A DNA stretch of 64,000 nucleotides from an uncultured Hoeflea sp. (GTDB lineage Bacteria; Pseudomonadota; Alphaproteobacteria; Rhizobiales; Rhizobiaceae), in NCBI RefSeq assembly GCF_947501405.1, contig NZ_CANMVK010000001.1, positions 1,860,001-1,924,000 on the forward strand. The letters are read 5' to 3'. Of this stretch, positions 19,694 to 27,494 are shown piece after piece. Both the position numbers and the translations under genes were made by a program. A model generated the notes under the pieces. It had not been told where the DNA came from and did no database searches. It worked only from the letters and a program-made list of their open reading frames with translations. The stretch's first letter is position 1, and every line of letters starts with the position of its first letter.

Positions 19694-20239
19694 TTACCCG
19701 GTTTCGCCGTTGCCGGCCATGTGTCTAAGCCAGGTGACGAGATAGGCGCTAGCCGAAGCAATGGTCAAGCCCGCGGTGATATAGATCATCCAGACGGTGA
19801 CCGCGCCAAACTCGGCAATGCCGGCAAGTTCAGCCAGAATCAGCACGATCAGAAGGATCTGAGCGGTGGTGTTAGCCTTGGAGATAAACAGCGGCCGCAT
19901 GGCGACCGGTTGATCCATCAGGCTCGACAGCACCACCGCGCCAATGATCAGCGTATCGCGCGACACCGCCAGAAGCACCAGCCAGTTGGGCAGCACGTTG
20001 AGCCAGCCCAGCATCACGAAAACACTGACCAGCAAAACCTTGTCGGCGATCGGATCGAGCCAGGTGCCGAGCTCGGATCTCTGGTTGAACTGACGGGCGA
20101 TAAAGCCATCGACCCCATCGGAAACACCGGCGAGCAGGAACAGCACAAAGGCGATCATCATCTCGTCATTGATCATGGCGAGAATGATGACGGGCACCAG
20201 AACAAAGCGGGCGATGGTGATAAAGTTCGGCAGCGTCAT
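19694..20239 (-). CDS. CDP-alcohol phosphatidyltransferase family protein
   Basis: A 181-residue integral membrane enzyme that transfers a phosphatidyl group from CDP-diacylglycerol to an alcohol. The full signature is present: DGVDGFIAR, then after eight residues GTWLDPIADK, giving the D-x2-DG-x2-AR-x8-G-x3-D-x3-D pattern. Several hydrophobic helices follow. A second family member at 41640 is the likely PgsA, so this one may be a cardiolipin-synthase-type or other phospholipid enzyme; the acceptor cannot be told. It is the first gene of the leftward cluster, divergent from purM. Confidence 0.82.
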   Translation of the reverse strand: MTLPNFITIARFVLVPVIILAMINDEMMIAFVLFLLAGVSDGVDGFIARQFNQRSELGTWLDPIADKVLLVSVFVMLGWLNVLPNWLVLLAVSRDTLIIGAVVLSSLMDQPVAMRPLFISKANTTAQILLIVLILAELAGIAEFGAVTVWMIYITAGLTIASASAYLVTWLRHMAGNGETG

Positions 20240-20439
20240 AGGCAAAATTTCCTGACTGGATTCGATATGGCGATCCGGCGCGTGCATTCCAAGGGTGGCC
20301 GGAGCTGTGACGCGGGCTTGTCCCCGGCTTTTTGCATCGAATATCAGGCCCGCCCTCACCCGGCGGCTTGCGAAAATCGCAACAAAATGTCATCCCCCGG
20401 GCCGTATCCGATCTTCACCAGAACCGAGGCGGCATCCAG

Positions 20440-21507
20440 ATGGCAGATCCCAAGAACGGTCTCACCTATGCCGACGCCGGTGTCGATATCGACGCGGGCA
20501 ATGAAATGGTCAGCCGCATCAAGCCGCTGGTGCGCGCCACCCGCAGGCCCGGTGCGGACGGCGAAATCGGCGGCTTCGGCGGTTTGTTTGACCTGAAAGC
20601 CGCAGGATTTACCGATCCGGTGCTGGTGGCCGCCAATGACGGGGTCGGCACCAAGCTGAAGGTGGCGATCGAGGCCGGCCTGCACGACACAGTCGGCATC
20701 GACCTGGTGGCAATGTGCGTCAACGATCTGGTGGTGCAGGGCGCAGAACCGCTGTTCTTTCTGGACTACTTCGCTACCGGCAAGCTCGACCCTGACCAGG
20801 GAGCGGCGATTGTCAGCGGCATCGCCAAGGGCTGCATCGAGGCCGGATGCGCGCTGATCGGCGGCGAGACAGCCGAGATGCCCGGCATGTACCGCGATGG
20901 CGACTACGATCTGGCGGGCTTTGCCGTAGGTGCCGCCGAGCGCGGAAGCCTGCTGCCCGCCGGGATCATAAACGAAGGCGATGTGCTGCTCGGCCTTGCC
21001 TCCTCCGGCGTGCATTCCAACGGCTATTCGCTGGTGCGCCGCATCGTCGAGATTAGCGGGCTTGGCTATGACGCGCCAGCGCCGTTCGAGGACGGTGTGA
21101 GCCTTGGCGAGGCGCTGATGCGGCCAACCCGGATCTATGTCAAATCGCTGCTTGCCGCCATGCGCGAAACGGGCGCGATCAAGGCGCTGGCCCATATCAC
21201 CGGCGGCGGATTTCCCGAAAACCTGCCGCGGGTGCTGCCGGCGGGTCTGACTGCCGAGATCGAGCTCGGGGCAGTCTCGCCGCCAGCAGTTTTTGCGTGG
21301 CTGGCGCGCAATGGCGGTGTGGCGCCGCAGGAGATGCTGCGCACCTTCAATTGCGGGGTCGGCATGGTGGTGGTGACCGGCGAGAGTGACGCCGGTCGGC
21401 TGACAACAGCGCTCGAAGCCGAGGGTGAAAGCGTGATCCGGCTCGGCCGGCTCGCCCCGCGCAGTGACGGCGCAGCGGTAACATATCATGGAACGCTGGC
21501 GCTGTGA
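20440..21507 (+). CDS. purM: phosphoribosylformylglycinamidine cyclo-ligase (AIR synthetase)
   Basis: ATP-dependent ring closure of FGAM to AIR, the fifth step of purine synthesis. It is 355 residues long. The start carries the family hallmark [14 protein letters not shown], then GVGTKLKVA, the [10 protein letters not shown] segment and the Gly-rich [13 protein letters not shown] loop. [16 protein letters not shown] lies in the C-terminal domain. ATG 20440 gives the standard N-terminus; an upstream frame to 20332 adds unrelated residues. purN overlaps its stop codon, so the two are translationally coupled. Confidence 0.96.
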   Translation: MADPKNGLTYADAGVDIDAGNEMVSRIKPLVRATRRPGADGEIGGFGGLFDLKAAGFTDPVLVAANDGVGTKLKVAIEAGLHDTVGIDLVAMCVNDLVVQGAEPLFFLDYFATGKLDPDQGAAIVSGIAKGCIEAGCALIGGETAEMPGMYRDGDYDLAGFAVGAAERGSLLPAGIINEGDVLLGLASSGVHSNGYSLVRRIVEISGLGYDAPAPFEDGVSLGEALMRPTRIYVKSLLAAMRETGAIKALAHITGGGFPENLPRVLPAGLTAEIELGAVSPPAVFAWLARNGGVAPQEMLRTFNCGVGMVVVTGESDAGRLTTALEAEGESVIRLGRLAPRSDGAAVTYHGTLAL

Positions 21508-22169
21508 ACGCCACCTCCCCTGGACCGCGGACCGAAGCGCCTGCGGATAAAACGGCCGACAAGACGCCGGTCGCCATTTTGATTTCCGGGCGCGGCTCGA
21601 ACATGGGAGCGCTGATCGCCGCTTCGCTGGACGGCAACTATCCGGCGCGGATCGTGCAGGTGATTTCCGACAAACCGGACGCTGCCGGCCTTGAGCACGC
21701 ACGCAGCTTCGGGATCGCGGCCGAGGCCATTTCCCGCTCCGATTTCAATGACAAGGCCAGTCACGAAGCCGCGGTCATCGCCGCCATCGAGGGCTCGGGC
21801 GCGCAGATTGTCGCACTGGCGGGCTATATGCGGCTGTTGTCGGGCGATTTCGTCAACGCCTATACGGGGCGAATGATCAACATCCACCCCTCGCTGCTGC
21901 CCGCCTTTCCGGGGCTTGCCACCCATGAGCGGGCTCTGTCGGCGGGCTGCCGGGTGCATGGCTGCACCGTGCATTTCGTCACCGAAGGCATGGATGAAGG
22001 GCCGATCATCGAGCAGGAGGCGGTGCGCGTCGCGCTCGAAGATACGCCGGACTCGCTCGCCGCGCGTGTGCTTGAGGCCGAACACCGCATCTATCCGCGT
22101 GCGCTGGCGATGCTGGCGCGTGGCGAGGTGCGCATGACCGGCGAAGGCCGCGCCCAGTTCACCAGCTGA
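21504..22169 (+). CDS. purN: phosphoribosylglycinamide formyltransferase
   Basis: Transfers the formyl group of 10-formyl-THF to GAR in purine synthesis; 221 residues. Motifs are [13 protein letters not shown] at the phosphate-binding N-terminus, the catalytic stretch [13 protein letters not shown] with Asn/His, and the Asp-bearing [11 protein letters not shown]. The first roughly 25 residues are an extra hydrophilic tail compared with E. coli PurN. The GTG start at 21504 overlaps the purM stop (GTGA). The accessory 90-residue gene cassette begins about 340 bases downstream. Confidence 0.95.
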   Translation: MNATSPGPRTEAPADKTADKTPVAILISGRGSNMGALIAASLDGNYPARIVQVISDKPDAAGLEHARSFGIAAEAISRSDFNDKASHEAAVIAAIEGSGAQIVALAGYMRLLSGDFVNAYTGRMINIHPSLLPAFPGLATHERALSAGCRVHGCTVHFVTEGMDEGPIIEQEAVRVALEDTPDSLAARVLEAEHRIYPRALAMLARGEVRMTGEGRAQFTS

Positions 22170-22511
22170 CACGCTTGGGTCAGCACGCCGATCCTACCGC
22201 ATTACAGCCGTACGGCATCAGCCGACACAGGCGGCCGAACCGCTAAGCAGAGCGTGTATCAGCCACAATACAACCTACTATACATTAGTGTATTTTGTGC
22301 TACCTTAGGTGTTATTCACATCCTGTCCGGCAAGAGCCCGGATATCCATGTCGACATCGGCATGGCCTGAACCGGAGCGGTTTGCGGCCGGAGGCGGAGC
22401 TATGCCCGCACACACCCGGATCCGCCGAATAGGGTGATGAACAACAGGCCGGGGTCCGCATCACGGCGCCCTATCAACTCAATGCATGACAAAGCAAAGG
22501 GAGACACCGTC
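22170..22511. other. AT-rich leader region upstream of the 90-residue gene triplet
   Basis: About 340 bases. The stretch around 22262-22318 is much more AT-rich than the surroundings and probably carries the promoter. It holds a 5-base inverted repeat (ATACA at 22280-22284, TGTAT at 22289-22293). It also holds the words CTACTATA (22275), TGTATTTTG (22289) and TAGGTGTTATT (22306), all of which recur upstream of the gene at 40847. The distance to the first ATG is about 200 bases, so a long leader is possible. No gene is supported here. Confidence 0.5.
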
Positions 22512-22784
22512 ATGTCCAATTTCGCATCCAAACCCCCATCCCGCGACAAGGGCGGCCCCAGCGGCTTTTTTCAGGGCGGAATGATGCCGGCGGCGCCGAT
22601 GGACTACGCCTCGCTGATCGTGTTCGACATCCGCGCGCTCAAACTCAGCGTCGATGAGGGCCGCAAACTCGAAGGCGAGTTGCGCGAAGTCCTGTTCAAG
22701 ATGCTCGACGGCCGCGCCAAGGGCTTGTCCGAGCGCAGCGCTGCTGATCTGGGCGGCACCGTGCTGGGCATTGCCATCGAGTAG
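22512..22784 (+). CDS. 90-residue tandem-family protein, copy 1
   Basis: First of three tandem paralogues of identical length (273 bases each). The N-terminal 32 residues are polar and Pro/Gly-rich (PPS, GGMMP). The C-terminal 58 residues begin ASLIVFDIRALKL, then carry a charged amphipathic helix (DEGRKLEGELREVLFKML) and the tail LGGTVLGIAIE. There is no signal peptide and no Cys. The start is supported by AAGGGAGA upstream and by the same M-(S/T)-(N/D)-F-x-S-x-PPS beginning in all copies; an ATG at 22434 is not conserved. Function unknown; the context suggests a substrate for the oxygenase and aminotransferase downstream. I do not recognise a named family. Confidence 0.75.
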   Translation: MSNFASKPPSRDKGGPSGFFQGGMMPAAPMDYASLIVFDIRALKLSVDEGRKLEGELREVLFKMLDGRAKGLSERSAADLGGTVLGIAIE

Positions 22785-22936
22785 AAGACTGCCTGCCCAG
22801 GGTTCCCCCGCAAGCAGCCTTGCAAACCTCACACCCGGTCGGCCGTGCAGCCAAATCGCCGTCGCCAGTCACCGTATTGCTTGTCCGTTTGCAAGACCGG
22901 CAGTCGGACGCGGCCGCCATACCACAGGAGAACGAT

Positions 22937-23209
22937 ATGACCGATTTTTCGTCCCGCCCGCCGTCCAAGGCCCGTCCGGCGCCTGAAGGCCTGTTTCGCG
23001 GCGGATTGATGCCTGTTGAAGTCACAGGCGCCGCCTCGCTGATCGTGTTCGATATCCGTGCGCTCAAGCTCGGCATCGACGAGGGCCGCGAACTTGAAGG
23101 CCAATTGCGCGAGGCCCTGTTCAAGATGCTCGATGGCCGCACCAAGGGCTTGTCCGAGCGCAGCGCCGCCGACCTTGGCGGCACCGTTCTGGGCATCGCC
23201 ATCGAATAG
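22937..23209 (+). CDS. 90-residue tandem-family protein, copy 2
   Basis: Second paralogue, 90 residues. Residues 33-90 differ from copy 3 at only 3 of 58 positions, whereas residues 1-32 agree at about 18 of 32. The most variable segment is six residues (VEVTGA) just before ASLIVFD. CAGGAG about 7 bases upstream of ATG 22937 is a good ribosome site. It lies 152 bases after copy 1 and 32 bases before copy 3. The near-identity of the 3' halves at DNA level suggests recent duplication or gene conversion. Confidence 0.75.
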   Translation: MTDFSSRPPSKARPAPEGLFRGGLMPVEVTGAASLIVFDIRALKLGIDEGRELEGQLREALFKMLDGRTKGLSERSAADLGGTVLGIAIE

Positions 23210-23241
23210 CCCTCCCAACACCTGTTCAAGGAGACCACAGC

Positions 23242-23514
23242 ATGACGGATTTTGCCTCCACACCACCATCCAGGGCGAAAGACGCGCCGGAAGGCATGTT
23301 TCAACGCGGCATGGTGCCTGTCGATCCGATTGGCATTGCCTCGCTGATTGTGTTCGACATCCGCGCGCTCAAGCTCAGCGTCGATGAGGGCCGCGAACTA
23401 GAAGGCCAGTTGCGCGAGACCCTGTTCAAGATGCTCGACGGCCGCACCAAGGGCTTGTCCGAGCGCAGCGCCGCCGACCTTGGCGGCACCGTCCTGGGCA
23501 TCGCCATCGAATAG
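23242..23514 (+). CDS. 90-residue tandem-family protein, copy 3
   Basis: Third paralogue, 90 residues, starting MTDFASTPPSR and ending LGGTVLGIAIE. Predicted features are a short beta strand (SLIVFDIRAL), a charged amphipathic helix over roughly residues 46-66, and a Gly-containing hydrophobic tail. The ribosome site AAGGAGA lies 9 bases upstream. The gene is followed by a GC-rich hairpin and then the JmjC-type oxygenase gene. Its role is unknown; see copies 1 and 2. Confidence 0.75.
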   Translation: MTDFASTPPSRAKDAPEGMFQRGMVPVDPIGIASLIVFDIRALKLSVDEGRELEGQLRETLFKMLDGRTKGLSERSAADLGGTVLGIAIE

Positions 23515-23566
23515 GCTCGCATTGCGAAGGCCCGTTCCCTTCGGTCGGCGCCTCGTACACGCATCG

Positions 23567-23587
23567 GCGGCCGCAGACAGCGGCCGC
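23567..23587 (+). other. GC hairpin between small genes and enzyme genes
   Basis: Two GCGGCCGC arms (23567-23574 and 23580-23587) flank a 5-base loop. There is no T-run after it, so it is more likely an attenuator or mRNA-protecting stem than a full terminator. It lies between copy 3 and the oxygenase, where it could keep the small proteins in excess over the enzymes. Confidence 0.5.
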
Positions 23588-23613
23588 TGCAACCTAAGCC
23601 AGGGAGAGCGCAA

Positions 23614-24615
23614 ATGAGTGAAGCCAGAGCCGTGATCGACACCGACGCGTGGACGGAATGGGTGGCGCACAATCTCGCCATGGGTGTGCCGGCCGCGGAA
23701 ATCTCCGGCGAACTCTTGAGCGCCGGCATGGACCGGGCGGCCATCGACCACCTGATCGCCGACATAGAGACCAGCCCCGTGTTCCGCGCCGCCCGCAGGC
23801 TTGGCAATGATGTGCGCAAATGGACGGTGTTGAGCGACACATTGCTCGCCATGGAGGGCCAGACCCACGATTATGACCGCATCGAGAGGGTCTCTGGATT
23901 GTCGTCGGAAGCGTTTCACCGCGATTACTACGCGCTCAACCGGCCGGTCATCATCACCGATGTGGCCAGCCAATGGCCCGCAGTGTCGAAATGGAACCTC
24001 GATTTCCTGATCGAGCATTTTGGCGGGGCGGCGATCACCTATCAGCATGGCCGCTCGCGCAGCGATCATCGTGATTCCTTCGTCGACCATTCCACACGCG
24101 CGACGCTCGGCGAATATATCGAGCTGATCCGCGGCGGCGGCGAGACCAATGATTACTATCTCATCGCCCATGACAAGATTCTCGACCGGCCGGATTTCAA
24201 GCCGCTGCTGGACGACATCGTGTTCGATCCACGCTATTTCGACGCCGTCAACCAGCCCGGCCGGGTGTTTTTCTGGCTCGGCCCCAAGGGCTCGACAACA
24301 CCGATGCACCGGGATCTCGGCAATGTCTTCTTCGCCCAGATCATGGGCCGCAAGCGGGTCACGCTGATCCCGTCAAAGCAGATGCACAAGGTCTACAACG
24401 AGACCGGCTATCACAGTGAGATCGACTTCGACCGCGAAGATCTTTCCGATTACCCCCGGCTCGAAGGCGCCCACATCGTCGATGAAATCATCGCCCCGGG
24501 TGAATTGCTGTTTATTCCGCTCGGCTGGTGGCACGCGGTTAAATCGCTCGATGTCAGCGTCACGGTGACGGGCAACAATTTCCGCTTCCCGAATGTCTTC
24601 ACCGAGATCTTCTGA
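23614..24615 (+). CDS. JmjC/cupin_8-type Fe(II)/2-oxoglutarate-dependent oxygenase
   Basis: A 333-residue protein. An N-terminal helical region of about 85 residues precedes a FIH/JmjC-like double-stranded beta-helix. The 2-His-1-carboxylate iron triad is His232 and Asp234 in PMHRD and His307 in GWWHAVKSL. Lys247 or nearby basic residues in GRKRVTLIP are placed to bind 2-oxoglutarate, and PVIITD is the usual domain entry motif. The family hydroxylates protein or peptide side chains. GGGAGA about 8 bases upstream supports the start. It lies 99 bases after copy 3 and 2 bases before the aminotransferase gene, suggesting a joint role with the small proteins; this is inference. Confidence 0.85.
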   Translation: MSEARAVIDTDAWTEWVAHNLAMGVPAAEISGELLSAGMDRAAIDHLIADIETSPVFRAARRLGNDVRKWTVLSDTLLAMEGQTHDYDRIERVSGLSSEAFHRDYYALNRPVIITDVASQWPAVSKWNLDFLIEHFGGAAITYQHGRSRSDHRDSFVDHSTRATLGEYIELIRGGGETNDYYLIAHDKILDRPDFKPLLDDIVFDPRYFDAVNQPGRVFFWLGPKGSTTPMHRDLGNVFFAQIMGRKRVTLIPSKQMHKVYNETGYHSEIDFDREDLSDYPRLEGAHIVDEIIAPGELLFIPLGWWHAVKSLDVSVTVTGNNFRFPNVFTEIF

Positions 24616-24617
24616 TC

Positions 24618-25940
24618 ATGGAAGACAACGCGCAGCCGCCGCACCGACCGGGCGGCGGCGCTTCGCATCCGGATCGGAGCTCCGGCGTCGATCCGAACGC
24701 CGGCCCGGCGGAAGCCGCTGATTCCGGCTTTTCCGTCCGCCGCTCATCTGAATTGCTGCGGCGGATCCGGCGCTCGGAAGCACTGATAGATGCCCGTCCG
24801 GGGCTCTATTTCACCGGCTATGAGCGGATTGGCGGCTATCCGGTGTTCATCGACCGGGCGAAAGGCGCCAAGCTCAAGGATGTCGACGGCAACATCTACA
24901 CCGATTATCTGCTCGGCTTCGGCTCGGTGGTGCTGGGGCATGCCGATGTACGGGTGAACGCCGCAGTGGTCGCGGCGCTGGAACGCGGCGTCAATCCCAG
25001 CCTTCTCGACCGCTCCCATCTCGAGCTTGCCGAGCGGATGGTGGAGCTGGTGCCGGCGGCTGATTGCGTAACCTTTCTCAAAACCGGGTCGGACGCAGTC
25101 GATGCGGCCGTGCGGCTCGCCCGGGCGGTCACCGGCCGCCAGCGGGTGCTGCATTACGGCTATCACGGCTGGCATGACTGGTGCTCCGCGTCCCCCGGCG
25201 TGCCGCCGGCCGGCAAGACCTTGCTGCACAGCCTGCGCTACAATGCGCCCGAGGACGCAGAGGCATTGTTCGCCGCCCATCCCGGAGAGATCGCCTGTGT
25301 GGTGATGATGCCTTACGAGATCGAGGCGCCAGCCCCTGGCTATCTCCAGGCAATGCGCGCCATCGCCCACCGCCACGGGGCGCTGTTCATTCTCGACGAG
25401 GTCCGCTCCGGTTTCCGCATCGGGCTGGGTGGCGCGCAGACGCATTTTGACGTCACTCCGGATTTGACGGCCTTCGGCAAGGCGATGGCCAATGGCCATG
25501 CCATCTCGGCGCTGGCCGGACGCCGCGAGATCATGGCAAGGATCCTCGATCTGGGTCTGACGGTGACTTATTTCCGCTCGCCCGATGCCATGGCGGCAGC
25601 GATGGCCACGCTTGAAACACTCGAGCAGGACGACGTACCGGCCCGGCTGGCCTTGCTTGGCGCGAGGTTGATGGCCGGGCTCGATGAGGCGGCGCATCAG
25701 ACCGGAACGCCGGCCCGCGCGGTGGGACTGCCGGCAACACCGTTCCTGCGCTTCGAGCACGCGCGCGAGGCAGACCGGGACAAGGCGATACGGCTGTTTT
25801 GCAACGCCATGCTCAGCCAGGGCCATTTAATGACGCCGGCGCATCACTGGTTCGTCTGCGCTGCAATGCGCGAAGCCGACATCGACCAGACCGTCCAGGC
25901 GGCACGGCAGGCCTTTCAAATGCTGCAACGGATGCTTTAG
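24618..25940 (+). CDS. class III PLP aminotransferase, glutamate-1-semialdehyde aminomutase-like
   Basis: A 440-residue fold-type I PLP enzyme. Phosphate-binding LKTGSDAVDAAVRLAR (Gly/Ser near residues 157-158), the YHGWHDW motif, Asp260 in FILDEVRSGFR contacting the PLP ring, and Schiff-base Lys288 in AFGKAMANG are all visible. It resembles HemL, but the first 40 residues are a Pro/Gly-rich extension, and its setting is not tetrapyrrole synthesis. It follows the oxygenase by 2 bases and is therefore surely co-transcribed. It may convert an aldehyde or keto group to an amine, or move an amino group, on a product of the oxygenase; the substrate is unknown. Confidence 0.85.
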   Translation: MEDNAQPPHRPGGGASHPDRSSGVDPNAGPAEAADSGFSVRRSSELLRRIRRSEALIDARPGLYFTGYERIGGYPVFIDRAKGAKLKDVDGNIYTDYLLGFGSVVLGHADVRVNAAVVAALERGVNPSLLDRSHLELAERMVELVPAADCVTFLKTGSDAVDAAVRLARAVTGRQRVLHYGYHGWHDWCSASPGVPPAGKTLLHSLRYNAPEDAEALFAAHPGEIACVVMMPYEIEAPAPGYLQAMRAIAHRHGALFILDEVRSGFRIGLGGAQTHFDVTPDLTAFGKAMANGHAISALAGRREIMARILDLGLTVTYFRSPDAMAAAMATLETLEQDDVPARLALLGARLMAGLDEAAHQTGTPARAVGLPATPFLRFEHAREADRDKAIRLFCNAMLSQGHLMTPAHHWFVCAAMREADIDQTVQAARQAFQMLQRML

Positions 25941-26184
25941 GCGGCGCCGGCGTTATCGTCGGGCGAAGGCCCCGCGTTTAGCCGTGAATTCAAACCGGAC
26001 AGCTTGACGCGACTGGCGCCGGCGGCAATGCCGCATCATCGGAAATCATGCTTTGACATCCGCAGCTTGGCCCTTATCCTTCAACGCACTGTCAGTCATG
26101 TGTGTGAAGGGTGCGAGGCTGGTCCCGGTCGGGGTTTGCATTGCTGCCCGTTTCGGTGCATGACCCGGCTTTTGGAGGCTCCCG

Positions 26185-27459
26185 ATGTTTTCGCTTTATG
26201 GCCTGCTTGGAAAGGCGATCCGCAATGGCCGCCTGACGGTGACCGACGCCAAGGGCGGCGTGCACAAGTTCGGTGGTGAGGCGCCCGGACCCGAGGCGGC
26301 GATCCGGTTTACCAACCCGTCGGCCGAATGGAAAATCCTGCTGAACCCCGAACTCAACGCCGCCGAGGCCTATATGGATGGCCATCTGGTGGTGGATAAT
26401 GGATCGATCCACGATCTGGTTCGGGTGTTTTACGCCAACAAGCGTCATTTCGACCTCACACCCAGCCAGATCTTCTGGCGCAATCTGTCGCGCAAGATCC
26501 GCCGCTTCCAGCAAAACAATGCGCTGAGCCGGTCGCGCGCCAACGTCAAGGCGCATTACGACATCGGCGAGGACCTCTACCGGCTGTTTCTCGATCGAGA
26601 CATGCAATATTCCTGCGCCTATTTCGCCGATGGCTCGGAGACCATCGATCAGGCGCAGACGCTGAAAAAGCGCCACATCGCCGCCAAGCTGCACCTCAAG
26701 GATGGCCAGCGGCTGCTTGATATCGGCTGCGGCTGGGGCGGACTGGGGCTTTATCTCGCACATGTCGCCGACATCGAGGTCGTCGGTGTTACGCTGTCTG
26801 AACGGCAACTGGCCGTGGCGCGCCGCCGCGCCGAAATTCTGGGTGTCAGCGACCGGGTGAAATTCGAGCTGATCGATTACCGCGAAGTAACCGAAACCTT
26901 CGACCGGGTGGTGTCGGTCGGCATGCTCGAACATGTTGGCGCGCCCTTCCTGCCGGCCTATTTTCTCACCGTGCGCGACCGGCTAGCGGCCGACGGGCTG
27001 GCAATGATCCACTCGATTTCATCGAAAGCACCGCCAGGCGTCACCGGTCCGTTCTTGCGGAAATACATCTTTCCGGGCGGCTATTCGCCGTCGCTGTCGG
27101 AAACCGTCGAGGCAATCGAGCCGACCGGGCTGTGGCTGCTCGATTGCGAGATCCTGCGCTGCCATTATGGCTACACGCTCAGGCACTGGCGCGAGCGCTT
27201 TGCGGAAAACCGCGACAAGGCGGCCGAGATCATGGACGAGCGCTTTTGCCGGATGTGGGAGCTCTATCTGTCGATCGCCGAAGCCGTGTTCCTGCAGGGC
27301 TCGAGCCACGTTTTCCAGCTTCAGCTTGGCCGCGAGCGCGACGTGGTGCCAATCACCCGGACCTATATCGAGGCCGAAGAGAGCCGTATCGCCGAGCGCG
27401 AAACCGAGTTTCTCGAACGCGTGACGGACAGCGCCCATCAGGCGCTGAACGGTGACTGA
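26185..27459 (+). CDS. cyclopropane-fatty-acid synthase-like methyltransferase (copy 2)
   Basis: A SAM-dependent CFA/CmaS-family enzyme of 424 residues, predicted to modify phospholipid acyl chains. NVKAHYDIGEDLYRLF marks the family, the SAM site is LLDIGCGWGGLGLYLA, the catalytic-base region is VGMLEHVG, and KYIFPGGYSPSLSE follows. The N-terminal domain is of the CFA type. GGAGG about 9 bases upstream supports ATG 26185. It is only distantly similar to copy 1 at 11658, so the two probably differ in substrate or in when they act. It is convergent with the multicopper oxidase gene. Confidence 0.88.
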   Translation: MFSLYGLLGKAIRNGRLTVTDAKGGVHKFGGEAPGPEAAIRFTNPSAEWKILLNPELNAAEAYMDGHLVVDNGSIHDLVRVFYANKRHFDLTPSQIFWRNLSRKIRRFQQNNALSRSRANVKAHYDIGEDLYRLFLDRDMQYSCAYFADGSETIDQAQTLKKRHIAAKLHLKDGQRLLDIGCGWGGLGLYLAHVADIEVVGVTLSERQLAVARRRAEILGVSDRVKFELIDYREVTETFDRVVSVGMLEHVGAPFLPAYFLTVRDRLAADGLAMIHSISSKAPPGVTGPFLRKYIFPGGYSPSLSETVEAIEPTGLWLLDCEILRCHYGYTLRHWRERFAENRDKAAEIMDERFCRMWELYLSIAEAVFLQGSSHVFQLQLGRERDVVPITRTYIEAEESRIAERETEFLERVTDSAHQALNGD

Positions 27460-27494
27460 GAGAACACGACGCGGTTTTCCCTGGGGCTAGTCGG

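Noticed and set aside
19694-20239. Calling this gene pgsA
   Set aside because: The family member at 41640 sits in the uvrC-pgsA-moaDE order and has the PgsA-type start; this one is left at family level.
20356-21702. Minus-strand open frame opposite purM
   Set aside because: Shadow frame; purM motifs are complete on the plus strand.
22434-22511. Upstream start for copy 1 of the 90-residue family
   Set aside because: It would add 26 residues not found in the other copies; ATG 22512 has a better ribosome site and the conserved N-terminus.
22512-23514. Classical leader/core RiPP precursors (lanthipeptide, Nif11 or nitrile-hydratase-leader type)
   Set aside because: No Gly-Gly leader cut, no Cys/Ser/Thr-rich hypervariable C-terminal core; the conserved part is C-terminal.
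22512-23514. Acyl-carrier proteins
   Set aside because: No DSL-type phosphopantetheine attachment motif in any of the three copies.
24744-25826. Minus-strand open frame opposite the class III aminotransferase
   Set aside because: Shadow frame without motifs; considered because the cassette is unusual, but nothing supports it.
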